A stretch of DNA of 11,070 nt, taken from NCBI GenBank assembly GCA_964361655.1, contig CAYIBD010000024.1, positions 1 to 11,070 on the forward strand, in the 5' to 3' direction. Below the pieces are notes generated by a model. That model saw only the letters and a list, made by a program, of their open reading frames with translations, did not search any database and had not been told where the DNA came from. The DNA comes from CAYIBD01 sp964361655 (GTDB taxonomy: Bacteria > Patescibacteriota > Minisyncoccia > Sungbacterales > SURF-37). The position numbers and the translations under genes were made by a program. Shown piece after piece: positions 6,105-11,070 of this stretch. How positions within the stretch are numbered: the stretch's first letter is position 1; every line of letters starts with the position of its first letter.

Positions 6105-6560
6105 CTACACTCTCCGGACTTTCCGCGGCCGGGGGCCGTTATGGGGCAGTGGCGTGACATCCTTTATGAGGGCGATCGAGATGCCACGATTCGCGATTGA
6201 CCGGATTGCTGATTCCCGTCCCGCTCCGACTCCCTTGACGAGGATGACCACGTCTTCGAGGCCGATGCGTTTGGCTTTCTCGGCAATGGTTTCAGCCACG
6301 CGGGCGGCCGCAAAGGGGGTGGCCTTCTTGGTTCCCTTGAACCCGAGGGCACCCGCCGACGACCATGCCAACACCGCGCCCCGCTCGTCGGTGACCGTAA
6401 TCAGGGTGTTATTGTAGGTGGCGAGGATATGGATAGTGCCGCGGCGGACGACCTCGCGGGGCGGCGACAGTTCTTGCGCCTGCTCCCGCTTGGCCTCCAG
6501 GGTCTCACCTTCTTTGGCCAGTTCCTCGACCGTCTGTTTGATGATGCGCTTTTTGCCCAT
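6105..6560 (-). CDS. rpsK: 30S ribosomal protein S11
   Basis: S11 lies in the small-subunit platform near the Shine-Dalgarno/anti-Shine-Dalgarno cleft and the E site. The core shows GTIHILATYNNTLITVTDERG, WSSAGALGFKGTKKATPFAA, VKGVGAGRESAIRSIANRGI and the C-terminal HNGPRPRKVRRV. The start chosen is MGKKRIIKQ at 6560, which gives a 151-aa protein with about 30 extra N-terminal residues (charged, QTVEELAKEGETLEAKREQ) relative to E. coli S11. An in-frame ATG at 6584 would add 8 residues, but it lies inside the spacer hairpin at 6578-6617. No Shine-Dalgarno at either start. Followed 2 nt later by the inserted element before rpsD. Confidence 0.96.
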   Translation of the reverse strand: MGKKRIIKQTVEELAKEGETLEAKREQAQELSPPREVVRRGTIHILATYNNTLITVTDERGAVLAWSSAGALGFKGTKKATPFAAARVAETIAEKAKRIGLEDVVILVKGVGAGRESAIRSIANRGISIALIKDVTPLPHNGPRPRKVRRV

Positions 6561-6577
6561 GTGGTCGAAATTTACGA

Positions 6578-6617
6578 GCTCCATGGGAGCGAAGAAAATT
6601 TCGCTACCACATGGAGC
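6578..6617. repeat. Imperfect hairpin upstream of rpsK
   Basis: GCTCCATG (6578-6585) pairs with CATGGAGC (6610-6617), and inside it AGCGAA (6588-6593) pairs with TTCGCT (6600-6605) around a 6-nt loop. The stem encloses the upstream ATG at 6584 and ends about 18 nt before the ATG at 6560, so it sits where it could affect rpsK translation. Confidence 0.6.
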
Positions 6618-6645
6618 ATCCGCCGAAGCATCAGCAGAGGCGGAT
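6618..6645. repeat. Second hairpin in the rpsM-rpsK spacer
   Basis: ATCCGCC (6618-6624) is the reverse complement of GGCGGAT (6639-6645), with a 14-nt loop (GAAGCATCAGCAGA). It lies 10 nt beyond the rpsM stop, immediately next to the hairpin at 6578-6617, so the spacer consists almost entirely of two stems. No T-run follows on either strand, so a simple intrinsic terminator is unlikely. Confidence 0.55.
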
Positions 6646-6655
6646 TACCTTGAGG

Positions 6656-7042
6656 TTAGGTGGGTGATGCCGACGGCTTTCTCCCCGAGCCCATGGTCCT
6701 GCGGACGTTGCCGCGGCGGGTGCGTGAATTCGTTTTCGTCCGCTGGCCGCGAACGGGGAGGCCACGGATGTGCCGCGTGCCGCGGTAGCTTCCCACGTCT
6801 TTTAGGCGTTTGATGTTGAGGGTGATCTCCCGGCGGAGGTCGCCCTCAATGCGGTAATTTTTTTCGACAATTTCTCGAATGCGGTTGATTTCTGCCGGCG
6901 TCAGTTCTTTGGCGCGTTTTACCGGATCAACCTTGGCCGAGGCCACAATTCGCTTTGCTGACGGGATACCGATACCGTAAATGTAGGCGAGCGCATACTC
7001 GATTTTCTTATTGTCCGGGATGTTGGTGCCGACGATCCTCAT
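6656..7042 (-). CDS. rpsM: 30S ribosomal protein S13
   Basis: S13 sits in the small-subunit head and forms bridges to the 50S subunit and contacts with P-site tRNA. The 128-aa product has the typical start MRIVGTNIPDNKKIEYALAY, the helix-hairpin-helix-like IYGIGIPSAKRIV, a YRIEGDLRREI block, the RLKDVGSYRGTRHIRGLPVRGQ RNA-binding loop and the basic tail TNSRTRRGNVRR. The tail is about 10 residues longer than in E. coli (GSGRKPSASPT). It follows rpmJ after a 95-nt spacer filled by a heptad repeat. The ATG at 7042 is preceded by TTTTAGCGT, not a Shine-Dalgarno. Confidence 0.97.
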   Translation of the reverse strand: MRIVGTNIPDNKKIEYALAYIYGIGIPSAKRIVASAKVDPVKRAKELTPAEINRIREIVEKNYRIEGDLRREITLNIKRLKDVGSYRGTRHIRGLPVRGQRTKTNSRTRRGNVRRTMGSGRKPSASPT

Positions 7043-7045
7043 ACG

Positions 7046-7137
7046 CTAAAACTCAAAGCCTAAAATGCAAAGCGCAAAACTTCGGTGGCTGCCTGCGGCA
7101 GCTTCCATAGCTTTTCGCTTTTCGCTTTGCACTTTCA
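7046..7137. repeat. Inverted heptad array around a central hairpin in the rpmJ-rpsM spacer
   Basis: Five consecutive 7-nt units run from 7046: CTAAAAC, TCAAAGC, CTAAAAT, GCAAAGC, GCAAAAC. After a central perfect hairpin (GCTGCC 7088-7093, loop TGC, GGCAGC 7097-7102), four units follow in inverted orientation from 7110: GCTTTTC, GCTTTTC, GCTTTGC, ACTTTCA. GCAAAGCG (7067-7074) and CGCTTTGC (7123-7130) are exact complements. The array runs from the base next to the rpmJ stop to 3 nt before the rpsM ATG. The register is exactly 7 within each arm. Confidence 0.85.
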
Positions 7138-7251
7138 TTATCCTTGGCGCTGCTTATGCTTGGGATTGGAGCAGATGATATACACCCGCCTTTTGCGGCG
7201 GACGACTTTGCAGTTTTGGCAGAGTTTTTTCACCGACGCCCGTACCTTCAT
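7138..7251 (-). CDS. rpmJ: 50S ribosomal protein L36
   Basis: A 37-aa protein of the large subunit that binds 23S rRNA and, in this form, one zinc ion. The ATG at 7251-7249 starts MKVRASVKKLCQNCKVVRR and the frame ends at a TAA at 7140-7138. Zinc ligands are present in the usual C-X2-C-X12-C-X4-H arrangement (Cys11, Cys14, Cys27, His32), so this is the zinc-binding (C+) paralogue. The end reads KHKQRQG, as in most bacterial L36. It sits between infA and rpsM, as in most alpha operons. It is flanked on both sides by repeat-filled spacers, and no Shine-Dalgarno precedes it (CATCACATATATG). Confidence 0.96.
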   Translation of the reverse strand: MKVRASVKKLCQNCKVVRRKRRVYIICSNPKHKQRQG

Positions 7252-7256
7252 ATATG

Positions 7257-7380
7257 TGATGCCAATAGTGCGAATGCTATGCCAATCTACTAATTGCGAA
7301 TGCCTGTAGTGAGCATTGTCGAACTACGGATTCGCGATTCGCCAGATTGGCATAAGATTTGTAGATTAGCATCATATTAT
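7257..7380. repeat. Long imperfect inverted heptad repeat in the infA-rpmJ spacer
   Basis: TATGCCAATCT (7278-7288) and AGATTGGCATA (7344-7354) form an 11-bp perfect core inside two arms of about 46 nt that align as imperfect reverse complements. A central stem GTAGT (7306-7310)/ACTAC (7323-7327) closes the middle. The right arm reads as 7-nt units from about 7330: GATTCGC, GATTCGC, CAGATTG, GCATAAG, ATTTGTA, GATTAGC. The left arm has GCGAATG twice. The structure fills most of the 137-nt spacer. Words overlap with the elements at 3827-3914 and 4280-4344. Confidence 0.75.
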
Positions 7381-7388
7381 TCGTTGAT

Positions 7389-7607
7389 TTACTTGAGCCG
7401 TTGTACGATCCGGCCCTTGGTCTGGTCGTAGGGCGAGAGTTCGATCCGCACCCGATCGCCGGGCAACACCCGGATGTAGTGCAGGCGCATTCTGCCGGCG
7501 AGGTGGGCGAGAACTTCCCGCCCATCATCTAAACGCACCCGAAAGAGGGTGCTCGGGAGTGCTTCTTGGACGACCCCTTCGTTATAAGCTCGTTCCTGGG
7601 TCGCCAT
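7389..7607 (-). CDS. infA: Translation initiation factor IF-1
   Basis: IF-1 binds the A site of the 30S subunit during initiation. The 72-aa product is a single S1/OB-fold domain with NEGVVQEALPSTLFRVRLDDG, VLAHLAGRMRLHYIRVLPGDRVRIELSPYD and a C-terminal KGRIVQRLK, matching the family length of about 72 aa. The start at 7607 (MATQERAYNEG) was chosen over the in-frame ATG at 7625, because the latter would lie inside the -10 box of the operon promoter. The predicted leader is only about 10 nt, without a Shine-Dalgarno. First gene of the ribosomal operon. The usual secY, adk and map genes do not precede it here. Confidence 0.97.
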   Translation of the reverse strand: MATQERAYNEGVVQEALPSTLFRVRLDDGREVLAHLAGRMRLHYIRVLPGDRVRIELSPYDQTKGRIVQRLK

Positions 7608-7623
7608 GGCTGGATACCACCGC

Positions 7624-7652
7624 ACTATAGCACATGCAATAAATCATGCCAA
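7624..7652 (-). promoter_or_regulatory. Extended -10 promoter of the infA-rpsI ribosomal operon
   Basis: On the minus strand, TTGGCA (7652-7647; one mismatch to TTGACA) is separated by exactly 17 bp from TATAGT (7629-7624), which is preceded by TGC, giving an extended -10 (TGnTATAnT). It lies directly after the stop codon of the upstream gene. Transcription should start near 7617, about 10 nt before the infA ATG. Confidence 0.75.
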
Positions 7653-7655
7653 GCC

Positions 7656-9125
7656 CTAGCTGGGGGCCTCAATGGTGACGGAGAGTCCGCCCTCGCCCCC
7701 GGGGATAAACCACAGCCACGGCGGAAAGCGCTTTATCCGGAACGATTCGATCTCGCCCTGGCCGGCCAGGTAGGCCTCGGCTTTCTTTGGGGTGGACGTT
7801 TGCAGGATGCGGGTGAGCTCGGCCACGTTCGTTTCCCGGAAATAGGTTAGGGTCCCGCTTACCGGTATGCGGATTCGCGAACCCGATCCTTCCCACCTCG
7901 CACCTTCGATGGCGAGGCCAGGTTGGGTGAGGGGGGTGCGCGCCGGGAGGTTCGAATCGTTCGGGACAAAGAGTGATGCGAGCGTTTCCAGCAGGTGCGA
8001 GCGGCGAACGACGACGATCTTGCCTCGCGCGCTGACGCTAATGGGGAATCGGTCGCGCCGCTCACCGCCGCGTGGCGCTTCGATGTCAGTAACGGCGATC
8101 TCTCGCGCTCCGGCCGGGGCAAGAAAGTCAGGTCCGCTCGGGATCTTGGCATCAAGTTCCCCTTTCACCTCATCGAAGATTCGGCGGGTGAGCTCCTCAC
8201 TGGCTCGTTTCACATCGTCGGCGGTTACGATTTTGGCTTGACCTTCGAATCCACCGGAGAACCCCTCGTCGGACTTGGCGTAAAAACGCTGATATTTTGG
8301 CGTGCCGCGAAAACCCGGGATGCGGAATTCCGTCGGACCGATGTTATAGGCCTCGCCCGGCGCATCGGCTCTCACCTCGGCCGTGATGGAGGTTGGTGCG
8401 ATTTCACCTTCGGCGACTTTAGCGCCGGGGATGACGATGGGCGCGGTCAACCGGAAGACCTTTCCGGTTGCATCTTGGAAGCGGGTGGTGGCGACGAGCG
8501 ATTGGGGATTGGAGCTGAAGGCGTTAAAAATGCGGATGGTGCCACGCGCCCGCTCCTCGACAAATGCCGTGCCGGTAGCGTCGTAGTCCGCGGTTGCTTT
8601 CCGATCAACGGCGATGAGGAGCGAGGGGATTTTGCGGGCCTGTGGTTCGGCAGCACTAAGAGCGGAATCGGCAACGAGCTCGGTGCGTTCCGCGGTCACA
8701 CTCTCCCTTCGCGGGTAAATGGTGATGGAGAATCGGGAAAAGAAAACGGTTGGCGCCACCAGTGCCACGAGCGCTCCCAGGAGGACCGCGGCCGCAACCA
8801 ACCTTCGCCGCAGTCGCGCCCGTTTGGTGGCGGCTGGCTCCCAGGTTTTGATCGGCAATTCGGGTTCAACGATCAATTCGGGGGGTGTTGCGGGTGCCGG
8901 AGCAGCCGGCGGCGGCACTGGGCGTAAGACCTTTGTCTCGCGCGGCCGGGGGGGAACCCGCGGGGCAAGCGGCGGAGCGGGTCTCGCAGGGGGTGGGGTC
9001 GGTTCAGGGGCCGATCCTGGTTTGGCAGCCGGCGGCACCACATCGCGGACAATGGGCGGCCGCATTCGACCGCCCGGTTGGCGTGCCTTTCCCGGCTCGG
9101 GCCGGATGCGATCAAAGTAGCTCAT
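7656..9125 (-). CDS. Proline-rich single-pass membrane protein with baseplate-J-like extracytoplasmic region
   Basis: Protein of 489 aa from the ATG at 9125 (MSYFDRIRPEP). In-frame ATGs at 9161 and 9212 would add 12 or 29 residues but overlap the upstream gene by 50 or 101 nt, against 14 nt for 9125. Residues about 30-100 are Pro/Ala/Arg-rich (a disordered cytoplasmic linker). A basic stretch (KRARLRRR) leads into one membrane segment (about 109-129), and the remainder is extracytoplasmic. Residues about 194-291 (GTIRIFNAFSSNPQSLVATTRF, then PGEAYNIGPTEFRIPGF and GTPKYQRFYAKS) resemble the baseplate J/gp47-like regions annotated in hypothetical membrane proteins of Patescibacteria. Partner of the upstream FtsA/PilM-like protein by overlap; a PilN-like or envelope-assembly role is inference. 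Function unknown. Confidence 0.8.
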   Translation of the reverse strand: MSYFDRIRPEPGKARQPGGRMRPPIVRDVVPPAAKPGSAPEPTPPPARPAPPLAPRVPPRPRETKVLRPVPPPAAPAPATPPELIVEPELPIKTWEPAATKRARLRRRLVAAAVLLGALVALVAPTVFFSRFSITIYPRRESVTAERTELVADSALSAAEPQARKIPSLLIAVDRKATADYDATGTAFVEERARGTIRIFNAFSSNPQSLVATTRFQDATGKVFRLTAPIVIPGAKVAEGEIAPTSITAEVRADAPGEAYNIGPTEFRIPGFRGTPKYQRFYAKSDEGFSGGFEGQAKIVTADDVKRASEELTRRIFDEVKGELDAKIPSGPDFLAPAGAREIAVTDIEAPRGGERRDRFPISVSARGKIVVVRRSHLLETLASLFVPNDSNLPARTPLTQPGLAIEGARWEGSGSRIRIPVSGTLTYFRETNVAELTRILQTSTPKKAEAYLAGQGEIESFRIKRFPPWLWFIPGGEGGLSVTIEAPS

Positions 9126-10335
9126 GGGTGGTGGCGGCTCGGAATGTTCTCGCCGCAACATCTCGATCTCCCTGGTGGTCGATACGGGCGGCGAGCGCTG
9201 CGAGCGCAACATCTTCTGGACCGCGGAGCAGCAGATCGTTATTCCGGAAGATGCGCCCCGCGATCGCTTCGGCGTCCAGGCGCTGAATGTCGACTTTCTC
9301 GAGGAAGGTGAGCTCGTCGAACCACCGTTCCCCTCCCAACGCGCGATGGAGCAGAGTCAAGCGTGCCCCCCCGCCGAATATGAGCACCCGCTCGGGGAGC
9401 AAAAAACGCTCGTCACGCTTCAGAAACGAAACCAGCTCACCGAGCCATTGGGCGACTGCTCCTCTCACGGCATCGGCGGCAACTGACCGCGCCGCGTCCG
9501 GGAGGACGGTATGATCCCATTGCCGTTTGATGCGTTCCGCACTGCGGGCATCGATCTGCATCCGTCCGGCGATAGCCGCAGTCACGACGTTGCCACCGCT
9601 ATCGAACTGGCCGGTAGAGAGGATTGCGCCGCCGTTCATAAGCGACACTTCGGTAATCTTGGCCCCGATCTTGACCAACAGCGCGTCGTGGATGCCGAGG
9701 AGCGATGTCACGGCAGCGGCCACGGCCGTTTGGTTCGATATGAACCGCACGTCGATGCCGCCGAGCGTTCGGCGGAGACCCTCCAGCATGCTCCAGTAGC
9801 CCTCCAGGGCGTAGGTTGCAAAGAGCGTAACCTCGATCAGCTTCCCGCGCGTACTCTCGGTAACGGTGTCAACGGGATAGCCGTCAACCGCGATGCGGAA
9901 CGGCATGAGGTGTACGAGCGTGTAGCGGCCGCCTGCGGCAGTCCGATCTCGATGTGAACCCACGAATTCAGCCAGTATGCCTTCGAGTTCCGGCGGGCGG
10001 ATGGGCTCGTTGGCTCGGGCTCGATTCTGGCGGGCAACGGCCATCTCGTTGAACGTGAAGTGGTTGCCGAGTCCGACGAGGACGCGTTTCGGAATACGTT
10101 CCATTTGGCGCACGAACTGAAAGAGAATGCGGCGGAGGTGCTCGCCGATCAGTGGGATGAGGTCGGTCTCTCTCACGCGTTCCGGCAGCTCGAAGCTCAC
10201 TTTGCGGATGGCGGTACGCTCCTGGTCACGGACATCGAAGCGGAGGCAGCGGATGGCGGTATTCGAACCGATATCAATGGCCAGGTAGTGGCGCGTCTTG
10301 GGCCTACCGAAGAGCCAGGAGGGGAACACAGCCAT
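9112..10335 (-). CDS. FtsA/PilM-like actin-fold protein with altered phosphate-2 motif
   Basis: Protein of 407 aa related to FtsA/PilM, actin-like ATPases that link cytoplasmic filaments or pilus machinery to the membrane. Seen: phosphate-1 motif LAIDIGSNTA (Asp21), an FtsA-like stretch at about 140-205 (VHLMPFRIAVDGYPV, IDVRFISNQTAVAAAV), GNVVTAAIA (249-256) and adenosine motif VLIFGGGARL (317-326). The phosphate-2 motif, normally VDIGGGT, reads VKIGAKI with Lys222 replacing the Asp, so hydrolysis may be lost. The start at 10335 was preferred to an in-frame ATG at 10371, which lies in the heptad repeat upstream of the promoter. The A of ATG 10335 coincides with the predicted transcription start. 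No C-terminal amphipathic membrane helix is evident. Forms an operon with the overlapping membrane protein gene. Confidence 0.8.
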   Translation of the reverse strand: MAVFPSWLFGRPKTRHYLAIDIGSNTAIRCLRFDVRDQERTAIRKVSFELPERVRETDLIPLIGEHLRRILFQFVRQMERIPKRVLVGLGNHFTFNEMAVARQNRARANEPIRPPELEGILAEFVGSHRDRTAAGGRYTLVHLMPFRIAVDGYPVDTVTESTRGKLIEVTLFATYALEGYWSMLEGLRRTLGGIDVRFISNQTAVAAAVTSLLGIHDALLVKIGAKITEVSLMNGGAILSTGQFDSGGNVVTAAIAGRMQIDARSAERIKRQWDHTVLPDAARSVAADAVRGAVAQWLGELVSFLKRDERFLLPERVLIFGGGARLTLLHRALGGERWFDELTFLEKVDIQRLDAEAIAGRIFRNNDLLLRGPEDVALAALAARIDHQGDRDVAARTFRAATTHELL

Positions 10336-10350
10336 AGTATGAGTATAGCA
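10335..10350 (-). promoter_or_regulatory. Extended -10 promoter giving a leaderless FtsA/PilM-like mRNA
   Basis: On the minus strand, TGCTATACT (10350-10342) is an extended -10 box. If TATACT occupies -12 to -7, +1 falls on 10335, the A of the chosen ATG. No -35 match is seen 16-18 bp upstream; that stretch is the heptad array. Confidence 0.55.
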
Positions 10351-10352
10351 AA

Positions 10353-10535
10353 GGCACTGGGCACTAGGCACTAGGGATTAGGTACCGGTAAACCCCGCTA
10401 GATCCCCGCGCTGGGCCTTTGTTTTGATTTGAAGATTCACGCCTTTCATCTCCGGCTTGAAAGCCGGAGCGTTCAGGATCTAGCGGGGTAAACCGGCGGA
10501 CGTGACCTAGTGCCTGACACCTAGTGCCTTGTGCC
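10353..10535. repeat. Inverted GGCACTA heptad arrays flanking an inserted element, between alaS and the FtsA/PilM-like gene
   Basis: The left arm has 7-nt units in strict register from 10353: GGCACTG, GGCACTA, GGCACTA, GGGATTA, GGTACCG. The right arm has inverted units: TAGTGCC (10508), TGACACC (10515), TAGTGCC (10522), TTGTGCC (10529). Between them sits an inverted-repeat unit (10389-10492). The whole 204-nt spacer is occupied; no gene is credible here. Confidence 0.75.
10389..10492. mobile_element. Candidate 96-bp miniature element with 13-bp inverted ends and TAAA flanks
   Basis: CCCCGCTAGATCC (10393-10405) and GGATCTAGCGGGG (10476-10488) are exact inverted ends, each flanked outside by TAAA (10389-10392 and 10489-10492) in the same orientation, as a 4-bp target duplication would be. 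CCGG borders both sides again. Inside is a strong hairpin, CTCCGGCTT (10450-10458) against AAGCCGGAG (10461-10469). No transposase, and only a 23-codon frame (10449-10378, minus) that reads into the repeat. No T-run follows the hairpin, so a classical terminator for alaS is not supported. Confidence 0.55.
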
Positions 10536-10539
10536 GCCG

Positions 10540-11070
10540 TCATGGCGCCACGGTCGCCCGAATCCGGCGGACACCCGCCGAGGACGCTTCTTCCTTCACG
10601 ACCGTGAAGGTGCCGATCTCGCCAGTCCGCTCGACGTGCGGCCCGCCGCATAGTTCCCGCGAGAAGGTTTCGCGGCTATCCCCGACGGTGTAGACCGTTA
10701 CCCGTGGAGGGTAGTCGCCCTTGTAAAAGTAGAGCGCGCCGGAGCGCTTGGCCGCATCGAGGGGCATTTCCTCGCAGGTCACCGGGAAATCCTTACCGAT
10801 GGCGTAGCGAACGAGCTCCTCGATTCTCCCTAGCTCCTCGGCAGTGAGTTTTCGGGGAAACGTAAAATCAAATCGGGTCCGTTCGACCGTAATGTCCGAC
10901 CCGCGCTGCTCAATGGAATCGCCGAGAACCGTATGCAGGGCGGCGTTCAGGAGATGCGTGGCGGTGTGCAGGCGGGTGACTTTTTTCAGTTCGGCCTCAT
11001 CCGCGGCCTTGAGCTCGCCGGTGTCAAGGAGGAGCCCATGGCCGCCGAATTTCCGCTCCTGACCGGCGCG
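10540..11070 (-). CDS. alaS: Alanine--tRNA ligase, C-terminal part (editing domain), 5' part outside window
   Basis: AlaRS charges tRNA-Ala, and its editing domain hydrolyses Ser- and Gly-tRNA-Ala. The visible 176 residues contain the editing-domain zinc ligands: HTATHLL (HxxxH) and ELCGGPHV (C...H, usually CGGTHV), followed by TGEIGTFTVVKEEASSAGVRRIRATV. The protein then stops (TGA 10542-10540) a few residues after GVRRI. In most bacterial AlaRS a coiled-coil and a C-Ala (DHHA1-type) domain of some 200 residues follow. Here they are absent, so this is either a naturally short AlaRS or a truncated one. The downstream spacer is a repeat array. The gene body to the right is not in the window. 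Confidence 0.93.
   Translation of the reverse strand, partial: RAGQERKFGGHGLLLDTGELKAADEAELKKVTRLHTATHLLNAALHTVLGDSIEQRGSDITVERTRFDFTFPRKLTAEELGRIEELVRYAIGKDFPVTCEEMPLDAAKRSGALYFYKGDYPPRVTVYTVGDSRETFSRELCGGPHVERTGEIGTFTVVKEEASSAGVRRIRATVAP

Noticed and set aside
7608..7625. Upstream in-frame ATG for infA
   Set aside because: It falls inside the -10 box of the operon promoter, so it would not be in the transcript; the start at 7607 matches the family N-terminus.
7995..8927. Plus-strand open frame of 310 codons
   Set aside because: Antisense to the membrane-protein gene, low-complexity Gly/Arg/Asp composition, no recognisable motif; a shadow of the GC-rich opposite strand.
9126..9212. Longer starts for the baseplate-J-like membrane protein (9161 with AGGGAG upstream, or 9212)
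   Set aside because: Both overlap the upstream gene by 50-101 nt. Shine-Dalgarno-like sites are not used elsewhere in this window, so the AGGGAG may be chance. Kept as alternatives in the gene note.
10336..10371. Upstream in-frame ATG for the FtsA/PilM-like gene
   Set aside because: It is encoded by the heptad repeat upstream of the predicted transcription start and adds no family sequence.
10450..10469. Intrinsic terminator of alaS
   Set aside because: The stem is strong but no T-run follows on either strand; it fits better as the internal hairpin of the inserted unit.

Overview
The window is about 60% GC and almost fully coding, and it reads as part of a bacterial chromosome. It is probably a candidate phyla radiation (Patescibacteria, Parcubacteria-like) genome. 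This placement is inference from gene style: a zinc-less S4, a short L13, almost no Shine-Dalgarno sequences, a PEGA-domain membrane protein, a baseplate-J-like membrane protein, an AlaRS that stops after its editing domain, and a GIY-YIG remnant.

Layout, left to right. Positions 1-1324 (minus strand) hold murA, whose catalytic Cys is replaced by Asp. Divergent from it, a consensus-like promoter at 1364-1392 leads into a PEGA-domain membrane protein (1471-2868, plus strand). This gene converges with a long minus-strand ribosomal operon whose transcription order is infA, rpmJ, rpsM, rpsK, rpsD, rpoA, rplQ, rplM, rpsI (7607 down to 2888). The operon has its own extended -10 promoter (7652-7624) directly behind an upstream minus-strand pair. 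That pair is an FtsA/PilM-like actin-fold protein (10335-9112) and an overlapping proline-rich membrane protein with a baseplate-J-like region (9125-7656). The right edge holds the 3' end of alaS (minus strand).

The main signal not explained by genes lies in the spacers. Short spacers (9-19 nt) are featureless, but nearly every longer one is filled from stop codon to start codon by an inverted-repeat structure. Several are built from 7-nt words repeated in one direction, then a small centre, then the same words inverted: 3827-3914, 7046-7137, 7257-7380, partly 4280-4344, and 10353-10535. The word differs between loci (TACGAAT, GCAAAGC, GATTCGC-like, GGCACTA). Two other inserts look like miniature mobile elements. 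One is a 118-bp unit between rpsK and rpsD with perfect inverted ends and a CATG duplication; it carries a decayed GIY-YIG open frame that stops exactly on the rpsD start codon. The other is a 96-bp unit with 13-bp inverted ends flanked by TAAA, nested inside the heptad array next to alaS.

The genes cover peptidoglycan precursor synthesis (MurA), translation and transcription (ribosomal proteins, IF-1, RNA polymerase alpha, AlaRS), and a probable envelope-associated filament or division-like module. No tRNA, rRNA, CRISPR array or complete insertion sequence was seen.
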